A stretch of 64,000 nt of DNA from Aquila chrysaetos chrysaetos. Its lineage: Eukaryota > Chordata > Aves > Accipitriformes > Accipitridae. The position numbers and the translations under genes were made by a program. Below are positions 48,986 through 61,300 of this stretch, one piece after another. The DNA lies in NCBI RefSeq assembly GCF_900496995.4, contig NC_044020.1, forward strand, positions 14,340,001 to 14,404,000. Reading direction: 5' to 3'. The first letter of the stretch is position 1. Each line of letters begins with the position of its first letter. The notes beneath the pieces were generated by a model. It saw only the letters and a list, made by a program, of their open reading frames with translations, had not been told where the DNA came from and made no database searches.

Positions 48986-51900
48986 GAGCAACAGAGATTC
49001 TGAAGCTAGCTAATGATTTTGCACAATACAGGCCATACACTGTGATAAGAGAAGTGAGATGCCCTGATGTGCTTGAACTTCTGGGATTTTCCTTTAGTAC
49101 TCCAGCTAGTTGCCAGCTGGAATTTTCTCGCTCTCTCCCTTCCTTCTCTGCCTATGAAGTGGAAATGTCCCTCAAGCAGAAAGTGTTCTGGAGAGAACAA
49201 TTTTGTAAAGTAATTTTTAAATCTCCTGTTGAGTCCTGTCACTTTGTGCTGTTGGTTCAGCCTGTGCTCCCATGGCAAGACCACACAGCCAGAGGGAAAA
49301 TGTAGAGAGAGCTGGGAAGGAAGGTTTCTAACATGTGACAATCAGAAGAGTGTTCTGAAAGCTCATCACAAGAGTCAGCTGTGAGGAAAGTTAAAAACTT
49401 TGGTTGTGATGCTTTTAAAGCACTCATTGTGGTAAGTCTGTGAACGGATCAGTGATTCCAGTAGTTTGAGATCTAAAAGTACCTTCTAATGTAGCATATT
49501 CTTTGACTGTATCTTTACAAGGGTGCTATTTTTGTGGGACTGTGCACATTTTAAAATTAGTAATATAGTTATAATAGCAGCTATATATAACCTAATTTTA
49601 TTTTGATAATGAAGTTCGCAAATCATGTCCGTTTTCTGTTGCTATATGGAAGGTGAATTGAGAGAGCTTGGAGCATAGCTGTGAAATTACACTTTTATGA
49701 ACTAGCAGGTATTTATTGCATTGTACTAGCAAGGCCCATTATTCTGTTCAACTCTCTTGTATTTGTACTGTTCATTCTGCATTAAAAAAAAATCCCAGTG
49801 TATTGTTTGTCACCAAGATGAGGAGTTTTCAGCCTATTCACCTTCGGGAATGCGTTACACTCTTTCTAAAGCACCTTGCAATGGGTGAGTAAGAAAAACA
49901 AGTTCCTGTCTGCTTTATCCAGCACTTTGCATATGTGAAGTAGCTGAAAGACTGTGCATTTCCAGAAGTTGAGAAGTTAATGGGTTAAGAGACTGACAAG
50001 ACATTTCTAATTTGATATAACCTAAGATTTAAAAGCAAGCTGTGCTTATGAAAAATGCCTCAAATATGTCATAACCTTCCAGGTATATCACCCATCAAAG
50101 AAGCAATTGCTGAGATATATTAAGAATCTTTTCAGTCAGTATCTCCATGAAAAGTAGTCATTGTTTTTTGAATAAAGTAGTATGGGATAAATTCCCTAGA
50201 AAATAAGTCCTGTGGATTAGTCTTGGTCTGTTTTTCTTAAACACCATAAATGCAGGTGGGAGGCTACAGGCCACGTGCACAGAGGTTGTACGCTCAGATT
50301 AAGTATTCAGGCTAGAGCTACTGCTTATGTTTAGCTCCAACATCCGGGGAAATGAGTCTGAACCGTCCCTGGGCACTTCGCCCTCATGCTGGAGACACAA
50401 TGGGTTTATTGTCAGGTCTGCTGTCACATGGAAGGTTATATTGCTTCCAGATCCTGATGGGCCGTGGGAGGAGCAGGAGGGAGTGCAAACTGCATTGCAT
50501 ATAGATTTAAAAACTCTGCCTGACCTGAGCTGTTTTTGCTGCCTCTCTGTCCACAGCAAAGTTCAGTTGTACGCTGGATGAACTGCTCAAGAACCACTTT
50601 TAGCTAAGTGCATGGGATTCATTGTTAGTGGACTGATACACAGTTATAACATGGAGACCAGTTATAACCTGGAGTCCACCTTGCCCACGGGCTGGCTACA
50701 GAAAAGCACCACCTGGATTTCTGCCAGAAAAAAACTTTCCGCCATAGAGCCACTGCAAAGGAGTTGGGATTATTTGTCCTGTGTATCAGCCACTATGCAA
50801 ACGAAGCCGAGCACAGGTATCAAGGGCTTTGAAAAGCCAGATAAAGCCAAGAGTATGTGTGTGGAGAGATTATTGTAGGTCCTGGTAACTCTTCCTTTCT
50901 GTTTTCAGTTTGGTTTGAGATTGCCATGTCTTAAGGGAAGGCGCAGTAGCAAAATACACGTTCTCTGCTTCATCTCTGACAGATTCCTCCTCAGTTCCAG
51001 ATATTCCCCACCTTTGAGAAACACATAGAAAAATAGAAAAAAGTAAATATCTATAATATATATAATAAATATATCACACACGTGTATAATCTCTAAAACT
51101 TAAATATGTTGTAAATCCCCAAATTATACATGAGAGAGAAATAATTTTTTGGTACTTTATTTCCAGCATAATTTTAAGTTACAAGAGTCACTTATCAACA
51201 ACTAGTTATCATTGGTATTTACACGAAAATGCTGCACGTGAGGCCTACCTTTAAAAGACCTTCAGAAAAGGACCTGTTCTAATACGGATTAAAAAACATG
51301 GGTTGACAAAACTGTAGTTACTCTAAACTACAATGAGATGTGCAAATCGTATTAGGACTTAGCATTACTAGTAATTTTAACAATAATGGCTTTACTGATA
51401 ATTTTGTGGATCACAATAATCTGTTGTGTCTGATAGATTCCAATAGTGAATCCTGTGATAATATTTCTGCAGGGGAACGGCGGTAGTTTTAAGTCATCAG
51501 AGGCACCTTCTTCCAACATGTTTAACCTTGGCTAAGCAGATTCTCACCGGCAGTCGCTGCCTTTTCTGACCCCTGGGGACAGCCTCAGTTTTTGTCCTCC
51601 TGGAAGCCGGCGAACGCTGGCCCTTTGCTGGCCCCCGGCATTTCCTACAGCACTGCCTTTCGGGCAGCTTTGTCTTACTGGTCTCCTCTCCTTAAAGCCA
51701 AGTTTCTGGTCCTGCCCTGACTCAGGCCGTACTTCTCCCAGGGACATTTTGGCGATGTCAAGCCAGGATCGGCTTTGCCGGTAACATCCGTGCTGGTATT
51801 CTGTAACACAGCTTGGGCTTGAAGCTGTGAGCGGAGAGCAGCACTTTCCTAATAACCGCAAACAGAAACCTTAAACAACCTTTCAAAGGTATTTTATGAA

Positions 51901-52834
51901 GCAATTAGTTTTTAGAAGAGAGCTATTGAGCTCTGACTCCGTGTTGTTTCCCACGTGGCCGGCTTGTATTTTACCAGCTTCAAGTTGGCAGGCTGAGGGC
52001 TGTTTGCACCCACCTGTGGAAATGTGCCCAGGAGTCACCAATGCTTTAGAGAGCTTCATAGATAACAAAAATTTCTGACATATATGAAGTAAAACAACTG
52101 GAAGAGAACTGCTTCTGAGCTAAAGCTACCTATTTAAAGAAAAAAAGTCGTAAGTGCTGTGAAAAACTGAACAAGGACTTAAAGGCAAGGTGAATGAAGA
52201 CCTTCACATAGGCTTAAGAAATACTCTGGGCTAATGACTGTTTTCCTAAATAGACTAATGACTAAAATTTCTCCAGCTGGTGAGATGCGGTTTGATTCAG
52301 TATGGAAATGTGCTTTGATGTGCGAGGGATTGCTGGAGCAAGAAATGGGATAACGCTCTCCGTCTGCCTTTGTGATGGGCAGAGCGGAGGTCGAGGGACC
52401 GGGAGAGTCCCTCTCATTAGGGAGGTGGCTACATGTCACTGAAGGACAAGGGACACGACCGCTGTCCTGGAGAGCCAGCCCGTTGTTTATCTACATTAGT
52501 TTCTGCAATGAGCTGAAGTGAATTTCTTCCTGCCCTTGGTTGCAGACCAGCTGTACAGGTACCTTGGCAGTCTCTGTGACCAGGGTGGATGATCCAGAGA
52601 GCCAGGGTCATCATATCCCTTTCCGCTACGTAACACATTTTTCTCACAGATAAGAAGAAAAACCACACACCTGTATCAAATATCCACATAGCAGCACTGA
52701 GCAGTACAACTGCTGGATACAACTTTCTTTCATTGCAGAATTCAGGCAGAGCAAGCCTGATCTTTTTGACCTCGTAAATAAAAGGGTTTTCCTTTGGCTT
52801 GTCCCAAAGCTGCCGTGATCTGCACACCTCAGTT

Positions 52835-52995
52835 AAGATCCTCGGACGTGGGGCTGAGGTGCCCGTGATCCAGGCGAGCTCTGGCTCTGGCTGCAGGACG
52901 GGGAGCGAGGTGCGCGGTGCAGAGCCGCGCGGGAACGGTCAGGCTGCAGGCAGAGGCGGCCGCTGCTGGGTGAGACGGGCGCGAGAAACGACTTG
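52835..52995. promoter_or_regulatory. Small CpG-rich patch
   Basis: A local rise in CpG stands out from AT-rich surroundings. Its right part, GGCCGCTGCTG followed by GTGAGA, looks like the end of a first exon with a donor. It may be a promoter of an unrecognised transcript or an upstream first exon of the reductase gene; neither is shown. Confidence 0.35.
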
Positions 52996-53294
52996 AGGAC
53001 ACAAGCGGAAAACTACCCGATGTGAAAAGGTACAAAACCCTAAAGGAAATCTGGTGCTGGAGGGCAAGAGTTTGGTACCGCTGGGGACCCGTTGTAGGGA
53101 GCAGCAGGGTGGACCCTTGGCCACCTGACTGGTGCCTGCTGGGGCTATTCGGGTGTCTGCCCCGGGAGTGCTGAGCGTGCTCGTGCTCTACCTCATGGCC
53201 TCTCGGGCTTTGTTGAGTTTTATCTGTGTTAACTTCAAAACAACAGGTTGATGCTTTCAGGTTGAGCACATTCTGCGCGCCGTAAAAAGTGCCT

Positions 53295-53329
53295 GTGACC
53301 AGGTCACGAAGTGACCTGCCCCGGGTCAC
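53295..53329. promoter_or_regulatory. Cluster of GGTCA nuclear-receptor half-sites
   Basis: GTGACCAGGTCAC is a perfect palindrome about its central A. After GAA follow GTGACC and, six bases on, GGGTCAC. The array therefore holds four GGTCA-type half-sites in 35 bases, in inverted and everted arrangements; AGGTCA and TGACCT also form an inverted repeat with a 5-base spacer. Such arrays can bind nuclear receptors, but this is motif evidence only. Confidence 0.4.
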
Positions 53330-55357
53330 TGGGCATTTGAGACGCTGCCTGTTGAAAGATGGTGTTACCCTGTGGCTGGTTTTGCCTGTAACAGGCAAAG
53401 AAATGACAGGTAAGGAGAAGTTCATTAATGGCTGGATAAACAATAAATGCTTACCACTCACATCTTCAAAATGAGTTCTTGCAAAATTTAGGGCATGGCT
53501 CTGAAACTAGGTAGCACGCCAGCTCCTTCTGACAGGACACAGGAGCCTCCAGGCTGGGGTCAAACCCACTATGCATAAAAATGAGAGGGTTTGGATTTTC
53601 CAGAATAGGCTGCTATTCCTACTGAGCTTTGTAAAACTGTTTTTTTCAGTTTATGCAGAAGAAGGTTTTTAGTTGTGAACTGTAAAAAAAATCTCACGTA
53701 GGATGACAGCATGCAAACAGAAAAGGCCATAAAGTAACAGTGACACGGTGTCAACGGACAAGACACCCAAAGCTGTTTGGCTTCTGAAAAGTGGGTAGGT
53801 GTAGAGAATGCCACAGTGGCTGCTCCAGGAAACACAAGCGTACCATAGTGTGCCATCAATGATCATCAGTCTTGCAGGTTAAGTAGTTTTGATTTTGAAG
53901 AGTCACGCAGAACTAACACGGCTCTTGAAAAGACAAGGCTTTATTTAGTCTCGTCTCCCTCTCAGGCAGGGGGAACCCTTCCTTAAAAGGACAGTTTTGT
54001 CCCTGTGGTTCTTGACAAATCACACTGTGGAAATGTCAAAATGCTTCCAAAAGTTTTTCCTTAACAGTCAAATGGGGATATAATCCACTGTCTACCTGAC
54101 TATTTTAAATATACCAACAAAATTGGATCAGAATATTCTAAATGTGTTGTACAATCTGGTGGTTTGACCTTTGACAAGATACTGTCATTGTCACATCCTA
54201 GGGATACTAATATTAATCCTGAGAAATGCAGGGGGGATTATAAATGAACGGAAAATAAGACGGGACATTCATTTTAAGTTACTATCCCGCTTAAAATATT
54301 GTGTAATACAGCAAATTATACTATAGATAAGCCATCATTCAATCTTGGAAGCTGAATGTCACAGTGAAATATTCTCCGTAGGTATGAAGTTCTTCGAACA
54401 GATGAAGAAACCCTAATGAAAACTTAAATTTGTCTTTAATGAAGATGTTAATTCACAACCTCACTGGGCTGATACATCCCTAAGCTGAGGCTGAAAAGTT
54501 GTAAAATGAATTTTCTGATACTAGAAATTACTTTTGTATGGTAAGGACCGACTGCGGAGTTGCAGAATGATGAAGATGGGAGTGATGGACCGCTGAGAAA
54601 AAAATTTGCGTATGATAGTATGTGAATTGAGTGAACGCTCATCGTTGAGTGGTTGAGAGCAAAAGCCACAGGGGGCCTTGAGATCAGCCAGAATCCCTAT
54701 GGCGCAGGGATTTTGGTGGTGAGTTTGGCCACAAGCACCAGGCAACTGCGGTGTCACCATACACAGGCATTCAGGAAAGTGAGACGCGTGCCGCTGCCCC
54801 TCAGCTCGTGAGGACAAGCCGTAGGCTGTCATGGGGCAGTGGAGGGTGTCTATATAATATGGGTGCCCGGTGCTGTGGGGATGAAGCGGTATTGGGAATT
54901 ATTTTAACCGTGATCCCTCCTGTGGACAGACCTGTGCTTCCTCCTGAGACAAACAGCTTTGTGGCTTCTTCTGGTGAAGTGTTCAGGAGCAGGCAGGTGA
55001 GATGAGAAATGGTTCTTGGGGTGCGTGCAAATTCCCCAAATACCACTTTTCTTGCAGAAAAGTAGAGCCTGTGGGGTATACAAAAAGCTGCAACCTCAGT
55101 CAATGCAGTATGAGTCACTGGCATGATGAGCTCACTCAACAAACTCACGTGAGGAGCCCACAATCAATTTTTAAATTCTTTGGAGAGTGAGATAAAGGCA
55201 AAGTCCCTGCCTTCTCTTGCTTATTATAGCACTTCTGCCCATATTTTCCTTGTCTGCAGCCAGTCAGCAGGCAGGAGGGAGGGGCAAAGCCTATTTCATA
55301 CGTTTTGCAAGGGGCTGCAGCCTCTCCTTGCCTGCGGTGGCTGGGAGGGGACCGTGC

Positions 55358-58300
55358 ATGGCCACCTACCTGGAGCTGCCCACCCGCGCGAGGATGCCCA
55401 TCGTGGGACTGGGGACCTGGCAGGTACCTGCTGGAGCTGGGGACCTCTCCTCATCCCCCTGCCTCTGGTCACGCAGGTGACACCAGGAAATTGCTGAGAA
55501 TCGCGGTAGACTTTTTCAGCAATCTCCTCTTCAGGTCAGGAAAATGCAGCAAATCCTCTGTGCGGCATTTCTTGCCTTCTGAAATATTTCAGGTAATGCA
55601 GGTATTTACACCTGTCCTTGAGGAATTTTTTTAAGTGAGCAGGTGGTGCTGACTTAGTGCAGGTAGTGAGCAGGTAGAAGGAGATTTTTCTTATCTATGG
55701 AAAAAAATTACATACTACAGAAGAAAAAACTTCTGCCTAGCTTGTTTTTCTTTGGTTTTTTTTTGCTTTTGGCACTGGGTATTAATATCCCAGCAAGTCA
55801 TGTAGGTGTCACCTTTGATGAGTGCATGTAAATATAGGAACTTAGGTGGCAATGAGTGGATTTGGAAGTGGGAATTTACATTAAGTCCTTAGAGGCTGAG
55901 GATAACTTATTTGTATTGCAGCAGATGAGTATGCAGCATTTTGCATGAAAGTAGTTTGGGTAGTTCTTTACCTGCAAATGTTATCTAATGAACTTCTGGT
56001 AAGAGAGAAGATTTAAGGATATACTGAACTATAAATGTAAAAGGAGTCTGGAAATGAGCTGAAAATTTTAAGAAAGTGGGCGTCTTAAGAAAGAAAAAAA
56101 TAGTGGATCACGCCCTGGATTTGAGACTGGAAACTAAGTATGTTGAATTGCAAGCTGCCAACTCTATGAAACACTGTCCAGTCAGCATAAAACTATCTTA
56201 AATTATTCTTCCTATATTTTTGGGTCAGCTGCTGCTAATCATCAGGTAACTTATGCACAAATGGGGCTGAGTTTGTTTAACCCTTTCAGTCTTGATTGGT
56301 CAGATGACAAAACACACTAAGAAGTCTAGAATAACTAAGTAGGCTTTAAAAAAAGCATGCCTTGCGTGGGGCCTCTTAGGGCACTGACGCTGGGGTAGAT
56401 GAGCTCTGTGAAGGAACCTGTTAAGATGCTTACAGGAACCGATTAGGACTAAACAGAAGGAAAATTTTGGACATGTGATCCCTGCCACCACAAAAATCTC
56501 TTGTGCTAATGCAATGAAAACATGGCCAAAACCCACTGCGATTACTTCATCAAAGCTATTCGATCTCAAGGTTCCCACAGCAGCTTCAGCTGCGACTCCC
56601 TGTGTTTTGGTGCGGCAATGGGGCCTCTCTACCCCATCACTCTGACGTGAAGTCCTGTTCAGTGAGCACCATATAAAATAAAGCAACGGATTATTTTTTC
56701 TGAAAAACATCTCACATTACAGAGTCTTGTGTAATCACAGGGGATATTGTCACCTTTGCTCTCCACTGACGACGACTCCTCCGCTCAAAAGCGGTGCCCA
56801 TCGCTCCTGCACGGCAGCTTTCCCATGCTGCAGCAGCAGCACCCAGAGAAAAGGCACTCTACGACGCCGGCGTTTGGCAGGCGTTGCCGCCAGCCTGCGG
56901 CCCCACGCCTCCCGAGGAGCCGCAGCGTTCATACGTGGGAAGGGTGGGATGGGGTAAGGGGCTGCAAAAAGGAAAACTTGTAAAACTTTAAACTGGCTGT
57001 TTGGTTGTGTGTAGCCTTGTAGAAAAAAACCGCTGTGGTTTCTGGGTTTTTTTTTTAATTTAGATGAACCAACCAAGCACCCTTTGACTGGAAATACTTG
57101 GAGAAGTGAAATCGTTTAAAAAAAAAAAAGATGATGGGTGGGGATGTAATGAAGTTAAATGTAGGAGGTGGTCGCAGTTTTGCATCGTGTTTCTGCTTGA
57201 AGTACCATTTTCCAGAATTGGTATCCAGTCATCAAACAACTCTTCAGTGTCTCCAAGCCAAGAATCTGATTTACTTTGCTATTAAATACCAGGTTGTGTA
57301 TTTTACCCAGGAGGTGGCACTGTCTGTGTAGGGTTTTGCTGTCCTCTCACCTCCCTTGTCCTGTGTCAACAAGAGCCGGCTTGTTTGTGTGCAGGGCCAG
57401 CAAGCTTTCCAGAGGTGATTCATTTCCTCATGTTGCCAGGATCCCACACTAAAATTGCTTTTAATTTCTGGGCAAATTAGAACTGATTTTGAGATAGCCT
57501 CGTGTCCGAATGTGAACATTCAATCCTTAGAAAAGGGCAGATCAGCTCAGGCAGCTCATCAGTGACTCCCATGGCCATTTTATTCCAGAAAATGAATGAA
57601 AGCAAGAGCCAAACTGGAACACCTCATTATTTGGGGGAGTAAAGTCCCCAGATTTGGAGAACAGCAAACTTCTGCTGCTGTTCACCGAATTACTGACTTG
57701 TCTTGTTTCAGTCTCTCCAAGGAACAGCAGGAGATGCAGTGAAGTTTGCCATCGGTGTTGGGTACCGCCACTTTGATTGTGCCTACCTGTACCAGAATGA
57801 GAATGAGATCAGGGATGCACTACGAGAAAAAATTGAGGAGGGGATTGTGAGGCGAGAAGACCTCTTTATTGTCAGTAAGGTATGTCTTTGGATAACTTGT
57901 CTCACACGAGGCCAGCTCTTAGGAAGAGAGACAAGGTCCCAACCTGCAAAGTGCCAGGGGATGAAGCTGGTCTGGGAATTAACTCCTCTCTGTCAGGGCA
58001 AAGCATTTTGCGGATGGAGGGAAGGAAGAGGTCAACTCTTGGGAAAAAAAAAGGCTTGATTTGAGAGGGATTTTTTTGTAGTCCATATCCATTGTCAGCC
58101 ATGGAGACAGGAACTGAGGCCGTGCTCTCAGTGGCCTCTGAGATAGGAAGCAGGGCTATTGTATTCGTGGTCACTCCCGCTGCGCTGCCGGCCTCAGCCT
58201 GTTAACTCCTGTATGTTATGGTTTGTTTTGTTTTTTCCCCCAACAACAATGGTAGGAAAAATAAAGTAACTTCTATCTGCTGGAAGCTGGCAGGTTGATT

Positions 58301-61300
58301 TTCACCAGTTTTGCTTTTTTCTTCATTTTGTTTAATTGTTGTATGAATCGTTGGAATCTTAGAGTATCTCGTTCTCATTTTACTTAACTGACAGTATCGC
58401 AAATAAAGTAAGGTGCACAAAAGTGGCACTTCCTTAAGACAAGACGATGTGCCGTATCACGAGCTGCCTCTGTGTCTGCGCCATGTGTTTCCCTGCCGGG
58501 GATGCTCCGCGGTGGTGAGGCTGGGAGAGCAGCTCCCAGGCTTTGCGTTACCCCTGCGGCTGTGGTCCGCCTTCCGTGAGAGATCCCTGGTGAAGGAGGC
58601 ATGCCAGAAAACACGTGCTGCCCTCCAGCTGGATTATTTGCATCTCTACCTGATGCACTGGCCCATGGGATTCAAGGTATTGAGCCTTCAACTCCCAGGA
58701 GCCACCTGTCAGAGCTCTGCCACTTTTTCCTTTGGGACCAGACATGTCCTCTCTAATGAGGGGTGTTGTTAAACCTCATTAGGACATAATGACAAACCTC
58801 TGTGTGGAGTGCCCAGGAGGAAAGGTAAGGTCATGGCTGCTTAAGCTAGGTATTGTAGTACAAAAATCACCTTATTTTACCCTGCACAGCATTTCCATGT
58901 CATGGATCAAATTACTATCCAGATCACATTCCTCTTAAAGCCTGGGATTTGGCTATCATTTGCTTTTCCAGGATCAAACAGTTGTGAATTACTTAGTTCC
59001 TATTTTTCTCTTCTCTCTCTCCCCTCAGGTTAAATAAATCCTCGTTTCCCCATCGTGTCACATCCCTGGCCTTCCCGCAACCTGACTGAGGCACATGAAA
59101 GTGTCTGCCCTTCCTCTGCCTGCAGGACAGATTCTCAAGAAGCAGATTTTCTTGAAGATTACTCTGTTCATACAGATTACTGGTTTTGGCCACCTCTTTC
59201 CCCAAAACAAACATAGGGCAGGATATCCAGCGTGTGTCCAGCTCTACTCGCTTGTAGAATTTCTAAGTGATTTCTTTAACTACTTACGATTCAGTCTACC
59301 CTAAACTCGCTTTTCTGTTGTGATGATAGGCAGGGGAGGAGCTATTTCCTGCAGATGGAAATGGCATGATCATTCCCAGTGATACAGATTTTTCTGGATA
59401 CATGGGAGGTATGTTCATTGACAGGCCAAAAAATTCTTGCTAATTTGAAGTAACAGCCTGAAAACTTGAAGGTTTCTACTTTGGGAATCGTTCTGAGAGA
59501 ATTTCTGATGTGAAGTATTCCAGATTGCTGATTTCTCTGTACCCTTGGGCTCCTTCTTGTGTTACTTGCCAAAATTGAGGTATTTTTATGTCTACTGCTT
59601 ACTAAACCGGCAGGGTGGGCATGGCAAGAGGAAATCTTTGACTGTGTGTACCCTGCAGTGGCTTGAGCTGACATACGCTGTCCCACACCACTCTCTGGAC
59701 ATTTTTCAGTGGCTTTAGCTGTAGCCGTGCTCATCCCTAGTTGCACCTGAGCTGTCCAGACCACAGGAAAGCCAACACGCCTGTGCCAAGGTACCCAGAG
59801 CATCCAGAATTCCCCCCTCTAGAAAATATTGGAACTTGCCCGAAGTCCTTCGCTGAAGCTGTGTGTGCAATGCAAACAGGCAGGAGCACAGGCTGCGTGG
59901 GAGACAAGACTTGGGCGCAAGTTCAAATTTCTGCTTGGCTGATGGTTTGGGCTTCCTTTCCCTTCCACCCCCACCGTGTGCTCAGCATGGCCAGGTCAAA
60001 AGAAGACAAGAGACTCACCAGAGTCAGAAGAATTCGCTGATGTTTTTTTCCTTCTGTCAGATGAAGAATAAGGCACATTTTTGTTGCTCATTTCAAGGCA
60101 AAAAGTGGACATCTCAGGCTCCTGCTTGTGATAGCAACTTCAAATAAAAATGATTTCTGCTTCAGAAGAGGTGTTATCTTCTGCTCTAAAGATTATTTTC
60201 TCCTGTTTCTTTCTGCTGGAGGTGCCAATCTAATTAGGGCTGTCTAGCTGTTTTATTGTTTGCCAGTGTGAACGAAAATAGGTGGTGGTGGGGGAACACA
60301 GTGCTGCTTATACTATACTGCCACTGCTAAATGGTACACCTCTCTTGGGAAATTAATCAACGTTGATGATCTGGTATCCTGCTCTAACTCTCCCAGAACA
60401 GCTCCTTGTCAAGCCGCTCTGTTCCAAATGACAAGCTTTTTATTATGGGATAATTATTTCTTAGCTGAGGAGTTATCCTAAAAAACCCTTTTTTATTTAT
60501 GAGCAGAAGGTCTACCTGGGGATAATATTTCAGAATAGTTGTATTCTACTGAAGTAATAGTAGTGTAGTAATTGTTAATCTTGAATGATGCTGTTATTTG
60601 TTTGTATGATGATACATGATGAGAGCGCCCGAGTCTTTGACCAGGGTCCCACCGTTCACTGTACTGTACTAACGCCACATCAGGAAAGGATCCCAGCCAT
60701 GAGGATTTTTACCACTGAAGTTTTTGCACAGGCAATTTTGCCATATAAAAAAAAAAAAGATCTTAATTCAATAGCAAGTCTGATTCTGTAGTGTTTCTAG
60801 GCTATGGAAGAGCTGGTGGATGCAGGACTGGTGAAAGCCATTGGAGTCTTCAACTTCAACTGCAAACAGTTAGATCAGCTCCTGAGCAAACCAGGCTTAA
60901 GACACAAACCTGCAAATAATCGGGTAAATTGTTCTCAAACTCATCAGTACTGACATCACACCTGTCTGGGGTGTTGCATTCGATGCAACATCTCTGGCAG
61001 TAAAATACCTGTTATGTTAAGGCTGTGCTTTTTCATATCTGTGTGGGAATACACCTGTGTTTGGCTAAATCGTGGAGCAATCAAAGATGCAGAACGTTCT
61101 GTGCCCTTACTTGTGCAGGAAGCTGCAGTCACACAAGCCTGCGGCACCCCTGGCTTGCAAGTGCAACCTTCACCTTTCTTCTGACTGCAGCACCGAGCTC
61201 ATGCAGGCCGAGAGATGAGCTCTGAAATGGAGAACGCGGCGGGTCTTACCCATCTCCTTTCCTACAGCTCCTAAGGAAAAAGAGGCTGCGTGAATAGGTA

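Larger units (their letters stand above)
48986..55357. other. Intergenic stretch, no gene recognised
   Basis: Mostly AT-rich DNA with random short frames. It includes an AT-rich patch near 51050, a small CpG-rich patch near 52835-52995 and a cluster of GGTCA half-sites at 53295, the last two listed separately. An exact AP-1 word TGAGTCA lies at 55111, about 245 bases before the reductase start codon. No tRNA, known repeat or splice-supported exon was found. Confidence 0.5.

Noticed and set aside
50299-50880. Two adjacent plus-strand frames of 84 and 88 residues
   Set aside because: No recognised protein and no consistent splice structure.
56300-56710. 136-residue minus-strand frame; the plus strand also gave a faint lipase-like impression
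   Set aside because: The similarity is a few residues from memory, with no splice support and no domain pattern, so it was not called.
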